Origin: JBOFHT01 sp051649785 | GTDB taxonomy: Archaea; Methanobacteriota; Methanobacteria; Methanobacteriales; Methanobacteriaceae | Reading direction: 5' to 3' | Assembly: GCA_051649785.1 (NCBI GenBank) | Contig: JBOFHT010000009.1 | Span: 1-39,337, forward strand | Length of the DNA stretch: 39,337 bases | In this document: one piece after another, positions 1 through 7,417 of the stretch | Numbering within the stretch: the stretch's first letter is position 1 | Layout: each line of letters starts with the position of its first letter | Made by a program: the position numbers and the translations under genes | Notes under the pieces: generated by a model | What the model saw: the letters and a program-made list of their open reading frames with translations, nothing else | The model's database searches: none | What the model was told of the DNA's origin: nothing

Positions 1-1
1 T

Positions 2-124
2 GTTATAAAACCATTGGAAAATGAAATTAAAAAATTAAATAGTGAATTGAATATAATGGTTTATGAAGTTTATGGCTTAAGTGGTGACGAAATAGACATT
101 GTTAAAGAAAATAGTAAATGTTAA
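2..124 (+). CDS. C-terminal fragment of a restriction-type DNA methyltransferase (partial)
   Basis: An open frame enters from the left edge and ends at TAA, giving the last 40 residues of a longer protein. The tail reads NIMVYEVYGLSGDEIDIVKE. This matches the closing motif 'lN.lVYelYgLt.eEI.iVe' common at the C-termini of Eco57I/type IIG restriction-methyltransferases and related N6-adenine methyltransferases. Family recognition rests on this motif alone, because no catalytic part lies in the window. It is followed after 37 bases by a nuclease-like gene and then by Gabija, on the same strand, which fits a defence-island setting. A different methyltransferase-associated protein with the same tail remains possible. 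Confidence 0.6.
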   Translation, partial: VIKPLENEIKKLNSELNIMVYEVYGLSGDEIDIVKENSKC

Positions 125-161
125 TTAAATTTTTTAAAGATATTAATAATTAGGTGATAAA

Positions 162-1073
162 ATGCCTTTATTTGAAATAAATGCTCAAAAATTAGAACCC
201 ATAAAAAAAGCACCTTTTAAACTAGAAAAAGATATGCAAAAACTCACTGAAGATAATTTAGAAATGATTTTTAATCTAAAATTCATATCGACTGAATTTC
301 GACTTAATAACCTTATAATAGATACTTTAGCTTATGATGCAGAATCAAAAGCTTTTGTCATAATTGAATACAAAAATATTAGAACCTTTTCAGTTATTGA
401 TCAAGGTTTTGCATATTTAGCTCTTCTTTTAAATAATAAAGCAGATTTTATTCTTGAATATAACGAAAAAATGGGTACTATATTGAAAAAGAGGGATGTG
501 GATTGGACTCAATCAAGAGTAATTTTTGTTTCTCCGAATTTCACAAAATATCAACAACAAGCTATTGAATTTAAAGATTTACCTATAGAATTATGGGAAA
601 TAGGTAAATACAGTAACAACACTGTTTTATTTAATCAATTAAAATCTCCAGATACTAATGAAAGCATAAATACTATTACTAAAAATAATCGTATGACAAA
701 ATTAATTACTGGAGTTAAAGTTTATAATGAAGAAGATCATCTCAATAAAATTAGTGAAGAAGAAGTTAAAAATCTATATTATAACTTAAAAAATAAAATA
801 TTAGGACTAGATGAAGATATTAAATTTAATGTAACAAAAGCATATCTCTCATTTTCACTAAACTCAATTTTTACATATATGATGTTACAGAAAAAAAATA
901 TTTCCATAGTTGTTAATTTTAGAAAAGGAGATTTAGATGACCCTGAAAACATTATAAAATCGTCCGCACCAGAAAGTTATGGTAAAAAAGCATATACGTT
1001 ACTAATAACTCCTTCAGAGGATATAGATTATATTATACATATCATTAAACAATCTTATAAAAATAATTTATAA
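162..1073 (+). CDS. PD-(D/E)XK nuclease-like protein with C-terminal DUF5655 domain
   Basis: This 303-residue protein has two parts. The N-terminal part (about 1-150) has the pattern of restriction-endonuclease-like/NucS-type proteins: 'LEMIFNLKFISTEF', then 'IDTLAYDAESKAFVIIEYKN', where D...E-x-K resembles a PD-(D/E)XK active site, then 'DQGFAYLALLLNN'. The C-terminal part (about 195-300) resembles DUF5655, with 'LYYNLKNKILGLDEDI', 'KGDLDDPENI' and a final 'DIDYIIHIIKQSY'. The ATG at 162 is preceded by GGTGAT-AAA, the local ribosome-site pattern. No membrane segment or signal peptide is visible. Proteins of this type are widespread in archaea and bacteria and often sit near restriction or defence genes. 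The substrate is unknown and nuclease activity is inferred from the motif only. It lies just upstream of Gabija but is separated by 168 bases. Confidence 0.75.
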   Translation: MPLFEINAQKLEPIKKAPFKLEKDMQKLTEDNLEMIFNLKFISTEFRLNNLIIDTLAYDAESKAFVIIEYKNIRTFSVIDQGFAYLALLLNNKADFILEYNEKMGTILKKRDVDWTQSRVIFVSPNFTKYQQQAIEFKDLPIELWEIGKYSNNTVLFNQLKSPDTNESINTITKNNRMTKLITGVKVYNEEDHLNKISEEEVKNLYYNLKNKILGLDEDIKFNVTKAYLSFSLNSIFTYMMLQKKNISIVVNFRKGDLDDPENIIKSSAPESYGKKAYTLLITPSEDIDYIIHIIKQSYKNNL

Positions 1074-1241
1074 AAGATTAAGTATTAGGTATTATTTCTA
1101 TCTAAACTAATACATAAATCTATATTTTCTATGAATATATTTATTAAACCTATGAAATTAATAGAAATTTTATAAAATAAGATAAATAATGGAGATTATA
1201 AATCAATTCTTCAAGTATTAATAGACAATATAGGTGATTTT

Positions 1242-3026
1242 CTGTACCTTAAAAAATTTAAAGTGAAAAATTTTCGTTTAATAAAAGAATTAGAGCTTGA
1301 TTTTAATCCAGGAGTTAATGTTTTAATAGGCGAAAATAATTCAGGCAAGACAACAATTATCGATGCTTTGAGAATATGCTTAGGATTTAAAGATCAAAAA
1401 AGAGATATTTATGTGACTAAAGATGATTTTCATATAAATCAAGAAGATTCTGATGGTTTAGAGGATATAGAATTTAATTTATCATTTAAAACTAATAATG
1501 ATTTTGAAAAATCTTGTTTTATGGAGTTATATAATCAGACATCAGATACTTTTGACCTTAATTATAGTTATACTATTAAAAAAAGACATAATATGGAGTT
1601 TGTTAGTTATGATATGTGGGGTGGTGAAAAAGAGGGTCAACCTATATCATTGGAAGTTTTTGATTTATTGCATCATGTTTATCTTGGTGCATTGAGAGAC
1701 GCAAAAAGGCATTTGAGACCTGGTAATAATAACCAAATAGGAAAATTCTTTTCAAAAGTTCATTTGGATGAATTAGGTGATGAATTTGATAGAGGGGAAA
1801 TGATTAAAAGTTTAAATGAAGTTATTAAAGATGAAAAAATTTTTGATTTTATTGGGAAAGCGAAAAAGAAATATGTGGATACGCATTTAAGTAATATAAC
1901 ATTTGATAGTAATGAGATAAATATTAATTTTGAATTTCTACCCGAAACTTTTGATGAATTTGTGAAAAATTTCAAAATAATCTTACCTTATTTTAATGAA
2001 ATAATCGGTGAAAAGCAAAAATATTTAGAATTATACCAAAATGGTTTAGGATATAATAATTTAATATATATTTCAATATTATTAGGGGACTTAAAAGATT
2101 TAAACAAAATTCAAGAAGGTTTGTTTGTTGCATTATTAATTGAAGAGCCAGAAGCACATTTGCACCCACAATTACAAAATTTATTCTTTGAATATATCAA
2201 TAAATTAAATTCTGAAATCAATTCTGATAAAAATCAAAGTTTTCAGATATTTATCTCTTCTCATTCACCAACTTTAACTTCAAAAGCGGATTTAGATTCA
2301 TTAACTATTTTACAAAATTTTAACAATAAGTTATCTAACATTGCACTAAAAGATTCTAATCTTTTAGAAAATAATAAAGAATATCTCTTTAAGTTTTTAG
2401 ATGTTACAAAATCCCAATTATTTTTTGCGAAGTCAGTTATTTTAGTTGAAGGAGTATCTGAATTAATATTAATTCCAGAGTTTGCAAGATTATTAGGAAC
2501 CAATTTGGAAAAATATGGTGTTGAAGTGGTAAATATTAGTGGTGTAGGTTTTAAACATTTCATTCCTTTATTTTCCAATAAACTCACAAGCTTTGGTAAG
2601 GATTATAAAAAAATAAGTGAAAATATATTATCTTCCAAATGTGCAATTATAACTGATGATGATAGGAAGGAAATTGATGGGGAAATTTCAGCTACCTTAA
2701 CTAAAATTAATGCTTGTTCTGATAAAAATTTAAAAATTTTTTCTTCAGTAAAGACATTAGAGTATGAAATATTTAAAGAAAACCTTGTTGACTTGGATAT
2801 ATTAGAAGATATCTATAGAAATGTACATCGGGATTTATCTGAAGAATTTTTTAATAAATTAAATGATAGTAACAATAAAGAAAAAATTATTTTTGATAAC
2901 CTAAAAATAACTAAAAAATCAAATTTTGCATTTGAATTAGCAATGAAATTAAAAAATTATACAAACGAAGAAGAGTTTAAGATTCCAAGTTATATTAAAG
3001 AGGCGATAATTTTTGCATGCCAATAA
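1242..3026 (+). CDS. gajA: Gabija protein GajA: OLD-family ATPase with TOPRIM nuclease
   Basis: GajA is the DNA-nicking nuclease of the Gabija anti-phage system. The 594-residue protein has an N-terminal ABC-type ATPase: Walker A 'GENNSGKTT' at about 30-38, a signature-like 'NGLGYNNLIYISILL' near 265, Walker B 'LLIEEPEAHLHPQ' near 298-310, and an H-loop 'SSHSP' near 338. A C-terminal TOPRIM domain follows, with 'VILVEGVSELILIPEFAR' near 400 and an acidic 'IITDDDRKE' near 468-476. Length is close to the usual ~580. The start is odd. GTG at 1263 has no ribosome site, whereas CTG at 1242 follows GGTGAT by exactly three bases and restores the family-like N-terminus 'YLKKFKVKNFR', so I chose CTG. 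The stop overlaps gajB by 14 bases, implying translational coupling. Other OLD nucleases look similar, but the UvrD partner makes Gabija the best reading. Confidence 0.88.
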   Translation: MYLKKFKVKNFRLIKELELDFNPGVNVLIGENNSGKTTIIDALRICLGFKDQKRDIYVTKDDFHINQEDSDGLEDIEFNLSFKTNNDFEKSCFMELYNQTSDTFDLNYSYTIKKRHNMEFVSYDMWGGEKEGQPISLEVFDLLHHVYLGALRDAKRHLRPGNNNQIGKFFSKVHLDELGDEFDRGEMIKSLNEVIKDEKIFDFIGKAKKKYVDTHLSNITFDSNEININFEFLPETFDEFVKNFKIILPYFNEIIGEKQKYLELYQNGLGYNNLIYISILLGDLKDLNKIQEGLFVALLIEEPEAHLHPQLQNLFFEYINKLNSEINSDKNQSFQIFISSHSPTLTSKADLDSLTILQNFNNKLSNIALKDSNLLENNKEYLFKFLDVTKSQLFFAKSVILVEGVSELILIPEFARLLGTNLEKYGVEVVNISGVGFKHFIPLFSNKLTSFGKDYKKISENILSSKCAIITDDDRKEIDGEISATLTKINACSDKNLKIFSSVKTLEYEIFKENLVDLDILEDIYRNVHRDLSEEFFNKLNDSNNKEKIIFDNLKITKKSNFAFELAMKLKNYTNEEEFKIPSYIKEAIIFACQ

Positions 3027-4779
3027 TAAAATAAAATGGACAAAAAAACAAAATGATTTTTTAAACAAAAATAAGAATGGTAAATTTGTTGTTAAAGCTT
3101 GTCCTGGTAGTGGTAAGACAACTTCAGTCTCTGAAAAACTGTTTCAAATGATAAATAGTGATGAATTCGATTATCATGGAATAGCTACAATATCTTTCAC
3201 CAATGTTGCTTCAGATGAGATTAAATCAAATCTTGAAAATAGATATAATACAAAAATTTCTTTCCCTCATTACATTGGCACAATTGATAGTTTTTTGAAT
3301 AAATATGTTTTTTTACCTTTTGGTCACTTAGTTATGGGATGTGAAGATCGCCCCACATTAGTAGGTGAACCTCATGGTGCTTGGCACGGTAAATATTTTA
3401 AAGATAGCTTTTTTGACAAAATAACTTATTCTATTAAAGGAGAATTAGTTAAAAAAGGTAGATTAAGCTTCCAAAATCAACAAGAAAAAAGTGTTTTTAT
3501 AAGCAAAAAGATGAATAATGGGAGAGGATATGCTACTCAATCAGATGCTAATTATTTTTCAATGAAAATTCTTGAAAAGTATCCCAATATAGCTAAGATA
3601 ATATGTAGAAGATTTCCTTATTTTATCATAGATGAAGCTCAAGATACTTCTGATATACAAATGGAGATATTTAATTTATTGGTTAGAAATGGTTTAAATG
3701 ACATTATTTTTGTTGGAGATCCTGAACAAGCAATTTTTGAATGGAATGAAGCTAAACCACATCTTTTTAATGAAAAATTTAATATATGGGATAAAAATTC
3801 AATTGTTTTTAATGAAAATTTTAGATCTTCTGATGAAATTTGTAAGTTTACATCTAAATTATCTGATATTAATTATCATTCCAAATCAGATATTGCTGAT
3901 TTTTCAATGGGCAAAGATATAATTCACCCCTATTCGGATAATATCAATCAAATAATCAAAAATTTTATTCATTTGTGTGGACAACATAACATAACTATAT
4001 CTAAAGATAATGTTGCAGTTCTTTTTAGAAGTAAAGAATTTGCAAAAACATTTATGAAAAGTATAAAATTTAAGGATATTAATATTAATAATATTTGGAA
4101 GGATGGAAAAGATAAAAATGATAAACAAAAATGTTCTAAAGATTTTTTATTTGGGAAATTCTTATGGGATAATGGTAATAAGCCAAAAGGATTTAAATTA
4201 ATTGAAAAAGGAATGTTAAAAGTAAATAATGGATTGAATTATGTTAAACAAGAAGACATAAAAGAAACAATTAAAGAGTTAGGTTTTTATAGTCATAGAA
4301 AAAGTATAATGAAATTAATAAATTTTTTACCTGAAGCAAGCCCTAATTCAATTATTAATGATTGGATTTTGAAAACAAATGAAGTTTTTTCACAAAATAA
4401 CCTTCATTATAATATTAATGATATTAAAAAAAGTACAAAGTATAAAAATTTCAAAGATAGATTAACTTTTAATGATTTATTTTATGATGAAGAAAATGAT
4501 TCATCAGAAGACTATTATATAGGAACTGTTCATAGTGTTAAAGGGCGAACTTTAGATGCAGTACTATTAATTTTAAAATCAAAGAGTGCTAATAATAAAA
4601 AATATGCCACTCTTTTAAATGAAAATACTAGATTATGTGATAGTGAAGAATTAAGAATTGTTTATGTTGCTATTACACGACCAAGAAAAATCTTACAGGT
4701 TGCTGTTCCTAAAAATGATGAAAAACAGTGGCTTGAATTTTTTAATTCATATCAAACCTCTTTAAATAGTTTTTTTTAG
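3013..4779 (+). CDS. gajB: Gabija protein GajB: UvrD/Rep-like superfamily 1 helicase
   Basis: GajB is the helicase/ATPase partner of GajA. The 588 residues carry the ordered SF1A motifs: Walker A 'ACPGSGKTTS' at 29-38, motif Ia region 'TISFTNVASDEI', motif II 'DEAQDTS' near 207, motif III 'VGDPEQAIFEWN' near 235, motif IV 'NFRSS' near 269, motif V 'GTVHSVKGRTLD' near 504 and motif VI 'VYVAITRPRK' near 549. Known GajB proteins are about 500 residues, so this one is somewhat long, mainly in the 2A/2B region between motifs IV and V. The start is TTG at 3013, inside the end of gajA. No in-frame ATG gives the expected N-terminus. In Gabija, GajB is thought to sense or process phage DNA and work in a complex with GajA; that role is transferred from the family. 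Confidence 0.9.
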   Translation: MHANNKIKWTKKQNDFLNKNKNGKFVVKACPGSGKTTSVSEKLFQMINSDEFDYHGIATISFTNVASDEIKSNLENRYNTKISFPHYIGTIDSFLNKYVFLPFGHLVMGCEDRPTLVGEPHGAWHGKYFKDSFFDKITYSIKGELVKKGRLSFQNQQEKSVFISKKMNNGRGYATQSDANYFSMKILEKYPNIAKIICRRFPYFIIDEAQDTSDIQMEIFNLLVRNGLNDIIFVGDPEQAIFEWNEAKPHLFNEKFNIWDKNSIVFNENFRSSDEICKFTSKLSDINYHSKSDIADFSMGKDIIHPYSDNINQIIKNFIHLCGQHNITISKDNVAVLFRSKEFAKTFMKSIKFKDININNIWKDGKDKNDKQKCSKDFLFGKFLWDNGNKPKGFKLIEKGMLKVNNGLNYVKQEDIKETIKELGFYSHRKSIMKLINFLPEASPNSIINDWILKTNEVFSQNNLHYNINDIKKSTKYKNFKDRLTFNDLFYDEENDSSEDYYIGTVHSVKGRTLDAVLLILKSKSANNKKYATLLNENTRLCDSEELRIVYVAITRPRKILQVAVPKNDEKQWLEFFNSYQTSLNSFF

Positions 4780-4867
4780 AAAAAAAGAATTTATGATGGA
4801 TTCTAAAAAATTGAAGTATGATAATACATAATTTAATTGCCCACACATACCATAATATTACAATAAG

Positions 4868-5644
4868 TCATTTATTTTCACCAATAATCTTCAAAGACCT
4901 TTTAGCTTCATTAACAATCATATTATCAGTGACATTATTACTATCACAATCATTACCACAGCTAACAATAAAACCCTCTAAAAACTCTCTACACTCCTCC
5001 AACGGAAATGCAGAAAAACACATAAATATCTTCCAAACAATTACATCTTCACCATTAACAACATCAACATTACCATCATCAGAATAATCAAATAAAAAGC
5101 TCAAAATAACATTAAAATTCTCAACAGTAGCTAAACTACTATTATAAAAAATAAGAAAACCAATAGCGTCTAAAACTTCAGAAATCTTAGCCTTATTCTT
5201 ACTTTCTAAAACTGAAAATAAAACTTCTAAAACTTCACAATCCATTTTACCTAAAGTTCTTGCAATAATATCACGAGGTAATGGGTAGCTTTTTTTCTTA
5301 GAAACTTTATTAGGAATCTTTTTATGTTGGTTATTGCCAATTTTTCCTAAATAATTAGTCATTAATTTAGCAGTAGTTTTATTTCCAGTTTCAAGAAAAT
5401 TAAAAATTTCTAATCTAGTATATAGTGCTTTTTCAGTTGAGAGAAGACTTAATAAAACATTTACATAATCTTTATTATTACAGCTGAATTTTTCAGAGAG
5501 TAATCTAACAGCTACTGTTCTTTCAACAGGATCATCTGATTTAAGACAAACAAATAAAGATTCCTCTGAATAATCTTCAAATTTATTAATATCTCCTTCA
5601 TCAATCATTCCTCTTTTTCTTAATTGGCTATTAGAACTTTTCAT
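4868..5644 (-). CDS. Helical-repeat (HEAT-like) protein of unknown function
   Basis: A 258-residue soluble protein made of successive alpha-helical pairs, for example 'DPVERTVAVRLLSEKF', 'LEVLFSVLESKNKAKISEVL' and 'DVIVWKIFMCFSAF', which resemble HEAT repeats. It has no catalytic motif, signal peptide or membrane segment. I place the start at the ATG at 5644 because AGGAG lies just before it; an ATG 21 bases upstream has no ribosome site. It converges on gajB from the opposite strand with an 88-base gap and lies 54 bases beyond the end of vapC, so it may be read from the vapBC promoter or its own. HEAT-like proteins usually act as protein-binding scaffolds. Nothing here identifies a partner, and a link to the neighbouring defence genes is only positional. 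Confidence 0.7.
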   Translation of the reverse strand: MKSSNSQLRKRGMIDEGDINKFEDYSEESLFVCLKSDDPVERTVAVRLLSEKFSCNNKDYVNVLLSLLSTEKALYTRLEIFNFLETGNKTTAKLMTNYLGKIGNNQHKKIPNKVSKKKSYPLPRDIIARTLGKMDCEVLEVLFSVLESKNKAKISEVLDAIGFLIFYNSSLATVENFNVILSFLFDYSDDGNVDVVNGEDVIVWKIFMCFSAFPLEECREFLEGFIVSCGNDCDSNNVTDNMIVNEAKRSLKIIGENK

Positions 5645-5698
5645 ATAAATTACTCCTGTAACCATTAATAATAATGGTAATAATACATAATCGTTATA

Positions 5699-6079
5699 TT
5701 AATATATTCTTTTTATATCATCAAATATATCAAAATCATAATCAAAACTAGCTATTTCATTAATTTCATTATTTATCATAAGAATATGACTTAAATTATC
5801 GAAAAACCCAACATTATTAATTAAAGTATCTTCTAATGCATTACTATAATATATTCTATCTTCATAAACATTCATTTCTGTTAATTTTTCATAAATCCTA
5901 TTAACTGTTTCATCATTTTGTTTTAATTTCCTTAAAACTGTTAATGTTTCATATATAACCATTTCACTTATTACTATTTCTTTTTCATTAATATTTTCCA
6001 TTATTTTTAAAGCTCTTTTATGATTTTGGACTTTTTCAACAAAAAAATTAACTAAAAAACTTGTTTCTAAAAATATCAT
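5699..6079 (-). CDS. PIN-domain ribonuclease toxin (VapC-like)
   Basis: This 126-residue protein has the PIN-domain layout: an N-terminal 'MIFLETSFLVNFF', a central 'EMVIYETLTVL' with conserved Glu, 'DNLSHILMI' and a C-terminal 'EIASFDYDFDIFDDIKRI'. VapC toxins are Mg2+-dependent ribonucleases that cut tRNA or rRNA. The first conserved acidic residue is Glu (LETS) instead of the usual Asp (LDTS), which might preserve or weaken activity. The gene starts 8 bases after the end of a ribbon-helix-helix gene, the usual antitoxin-toxin order. Only the acidic positions, length and pairing support the toxin role; the RNA target is unknown. Confidence 0.8.
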   Translation of the reverse strand: MIFLETSFLVNFFVEKVQNHKRALKIMENINEKEIVISEMVIYETLTVLRKLKQNDETVNRIYEKLTEMNVYEDRIYYSNALEDTLINNVGFFDNLSHILMINNEINEIASFDYDFDIFDDIKRIY

Positions 6080-6087
6080 AAATACAA

Positions 6088-6390
6088 CTATTTATTAGTA
6101 TGTATGCTATCTATTACTTCAGTTACATCAATTTCTTCATCTACTTTAACAATTCCCCCCATATCTTTTAAGCTTTTATACTTTTTACATGTAATTTTAG
6201 GTTTGGGTAATGTATCATTTATTAATTGAGCTTTTATTTTCCCTTTATTTTTACCAATATTTTCTAGTCCTTTGTTTATAAGCTCATTAATAATACTATT
6301 TTGACTTGTACCTTCTTTAACTGCCATAGATTTTATTTTAATTAATATATCTGTTGGAATCTTTATAGTAGTTGTTTTAGTTTCAATCAT
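6088..6390 (-). CDS. Ribbon-helix-helix antitoxin (VapB-like)
   Basis: A 100-residue protein. The first 45 residues form a ribbon-helix-helix DNA-binding domain: the beta strand 'TKTTTIKIPTDIL' and the helices 'IKIKSMAVKEGTSQNSIINELINKGLENI' (shown here as family-type segments). The C-terminal half is charged and flexible, with 'VDEEIDVTEVIDSIH', and is expected to wrap the toxin. The ATG follows GGTGGAT. It precedes the PIN gene and probably represses their shared promoter: a 14-bp palindrome lies 38-51 bases upstream of the start in a TATA-rich stretch. Confidence 0.8.
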   Translation of the reverse strand: MIETKTTTIKIPTDILIKIKSMAVKEGTSQNSIINELINKGLENIGKNKGKIKAQLINDTLPKPKITCKKYKSLKDMGGIVKVDEEIDVTEVIDSIHTNK

Positions 6391-6427
6391 AATCTATCCA
6401 CCCCAAAATATTATATAATTATATATT

Positions 6428-6441
6428 TGTATATTTATACA
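6428..6441. promoter_or_regulatory. Palindromic candidate operator for vapBC
   Basis: TGTATA-TT-TATACA is a perfect inverted repeat with a 2-base centre, 38-51 bases upstream of the antitoxin start. It overlaps a TATA-rich stretch able to serve as a box A, the position expected for autorepression by a ribbon-helix-helix antitoxin. AT-rich DNA yields such palindromes by chance, so the role is inferred. Confidence 0.4.
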
Positions 6442-6530
6442 TTTATATTTTTTTATACATATAATTCAACGAACTTATAAGATATTAAATTAATCATATC
6501 TACTCAAATCATTATACGACAAAATATTAA

Positions 6531-6686
6531 CAAAAATTACCAAAAAACATACCCCCCCCAACTAATAAAACAACCAAAAAAAACTAAACAAAAAAAATAT
6601 TACCAAAAATTACCAAAAAACATACCCCCAAACTAAAAAAACAACCAAAAAAAAAAACTAAACAACAAAAGATTACCAAAAATTAC
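6531..6686. repeat. 73-bp tandem repeat, two copies plus a 10-bp third
   Basis: The segment CAAAAATTACCAAAAAACAT starts at 6531 and recurs at 6604, and its first 10 bases recur at 6677, so the period is exactly 73 bases. The copies share a C-run (8 C in copy one, 5 C in copy two), 'ACAACC' and 'ACTAAACAA' blocks. The plus strand is nearly free of G over the whole span. It lies between the vapBC upstream region and the 3' end of the GNAT gene. No ORF or RNA gene is evident. Confidence 0.85.
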
Positions 6687-6699
6687 AAATAATTATACT

Positions 6700-7245
6700 C
6701 TATTTAATTATTCCATAAATACAAGAATCTAAGAGTTTTCCATTTTTATAAACATTGTTTCTTAAAACACCTTCTAAAACAAATCCTGCTTTTTCAAGTG
6801 CTTTTTGAGATCTAATATTATTAGAAAATGGTTCAGCATAAATTCTAGCTATTTCATAATCCACGTATTTATTAAATCCACAAACATCCATATTATTGGT
6901 TTTAATATTATTAAATCCATTAAATGCCCAATTTACTACTTCATTAATAGCTTTACTAATAATACCATTATTCCAGAAATCTTCACCTAACCAGTAGCCA
7001 AGTTCAACAGTCCTAAAATGAATATCTTCTTTAAAAGTCAATCCAATACAACCAACAGCATCACCATTAACATCAATAGCCAAAACAATAGAATTATCAA
7101 GATTATTAATAAACTCCTCAGCATCAGCTATAGAATACTGATGTGGAAAAGCATCTCTAAGATTATTAGCAATATTAATATTATTTGCATATTTAGCTAT
7201 ACTACCTGAATCATCTAAAGTTAATTTTCTTAATTTAAAATTCAT
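6700..7245 (-). CDS. GNAT-family N-acetyltransferase, RimJ/RimL type
   Basis: The 181-residue protein reads as a complete GNAT domain: 'LRKLTLDDSGSIAKYANN' at the N-terminus, 'VELGYWLGEDFWNNGIISKA' (the acetyl-CoA-binding strand and helix, with N-N-G-I in place of the usual R/Q-x-x-G-x-G/A) near 80-100, and 'NIRSQKALEKAGFVLEGVLR' near 142-162, the N-x-x-S-x-x-[VA]-x-E-K-x-G-F signature of RimJ/RimL-type enzymes. Such enzymes acetylate protein N-termini, polyamines or small molecules; the substrate here is unknown. The ATG has no ribosome site, and a TATA-like box about 30 bases upstream suggests a leaderless transcript. It is a single gene flanked by divergent or unrelated genes. Confidence 0.85.
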   Translation of the reverse strand: MNFKLRKLTLDDSGSIAKYANNINIANNLRDAFPHQYSIADAEEFINNLDNSIVLAIDVNGDAVGCIGLTFKEDIHFRTVELGYWLGEDFWNNGIISKAINEVVNWAFNGFNNIKTNNMDVCGFNKYVDYEIARIYAEPFSNNIRSQKALEKAGFVLEGVLRNNVYKNGKLLDSCIYGIIK

Positions 7246-7270
7246 TAATTAAAGTATTGATTTAACATTA

Positions 7271-7280
7271 TTTATATTTA
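7271..7280 (-). promoter_or_regulatory. TATA box upstream of the GNAT gene
   Basis: On the minus strand the sequence reads TAAATATAAA, centred about 30 bases before the ATG at 7245. In archaea transcription begins about 25 bases downstream of this box, so the message would start within a few bases of the start codon, in keeping with the missing ribosome site. Confidence 0.45.
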
Positions 7281-7417
7281 CTACTATAAGTCAGTATTAT
7301 GAATATAAGAAAAGATATAATTATTATAAAAACAATAATATAACAAAACTATTAGGAAAAATAAAAATTATTATAATGATTATGAATACAATGTTATAAT
7401 TCATTTGAGGGGGTAGA

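Noticed and set aside
1189..1221. Short upstream ORF before gajA (ATG at 1189)
   Set aside because: Only ten codons, out of frame with gajA, and no ribosome site; likely chance in AT-rich DNA.
4818..5087. Plus-strand open frame of about 89 codons
   Set aside because: It is the antisense shadow of the helical-repeat gene (4868-5644), with no ribosome site and a Ser/Thr/Leu-rich composition typical of a reverse frame.
6400..6690. CRISPR array near vapBC
   Set aside because: The repeats are 73 bp in direct tandem with no unique spacers between them.
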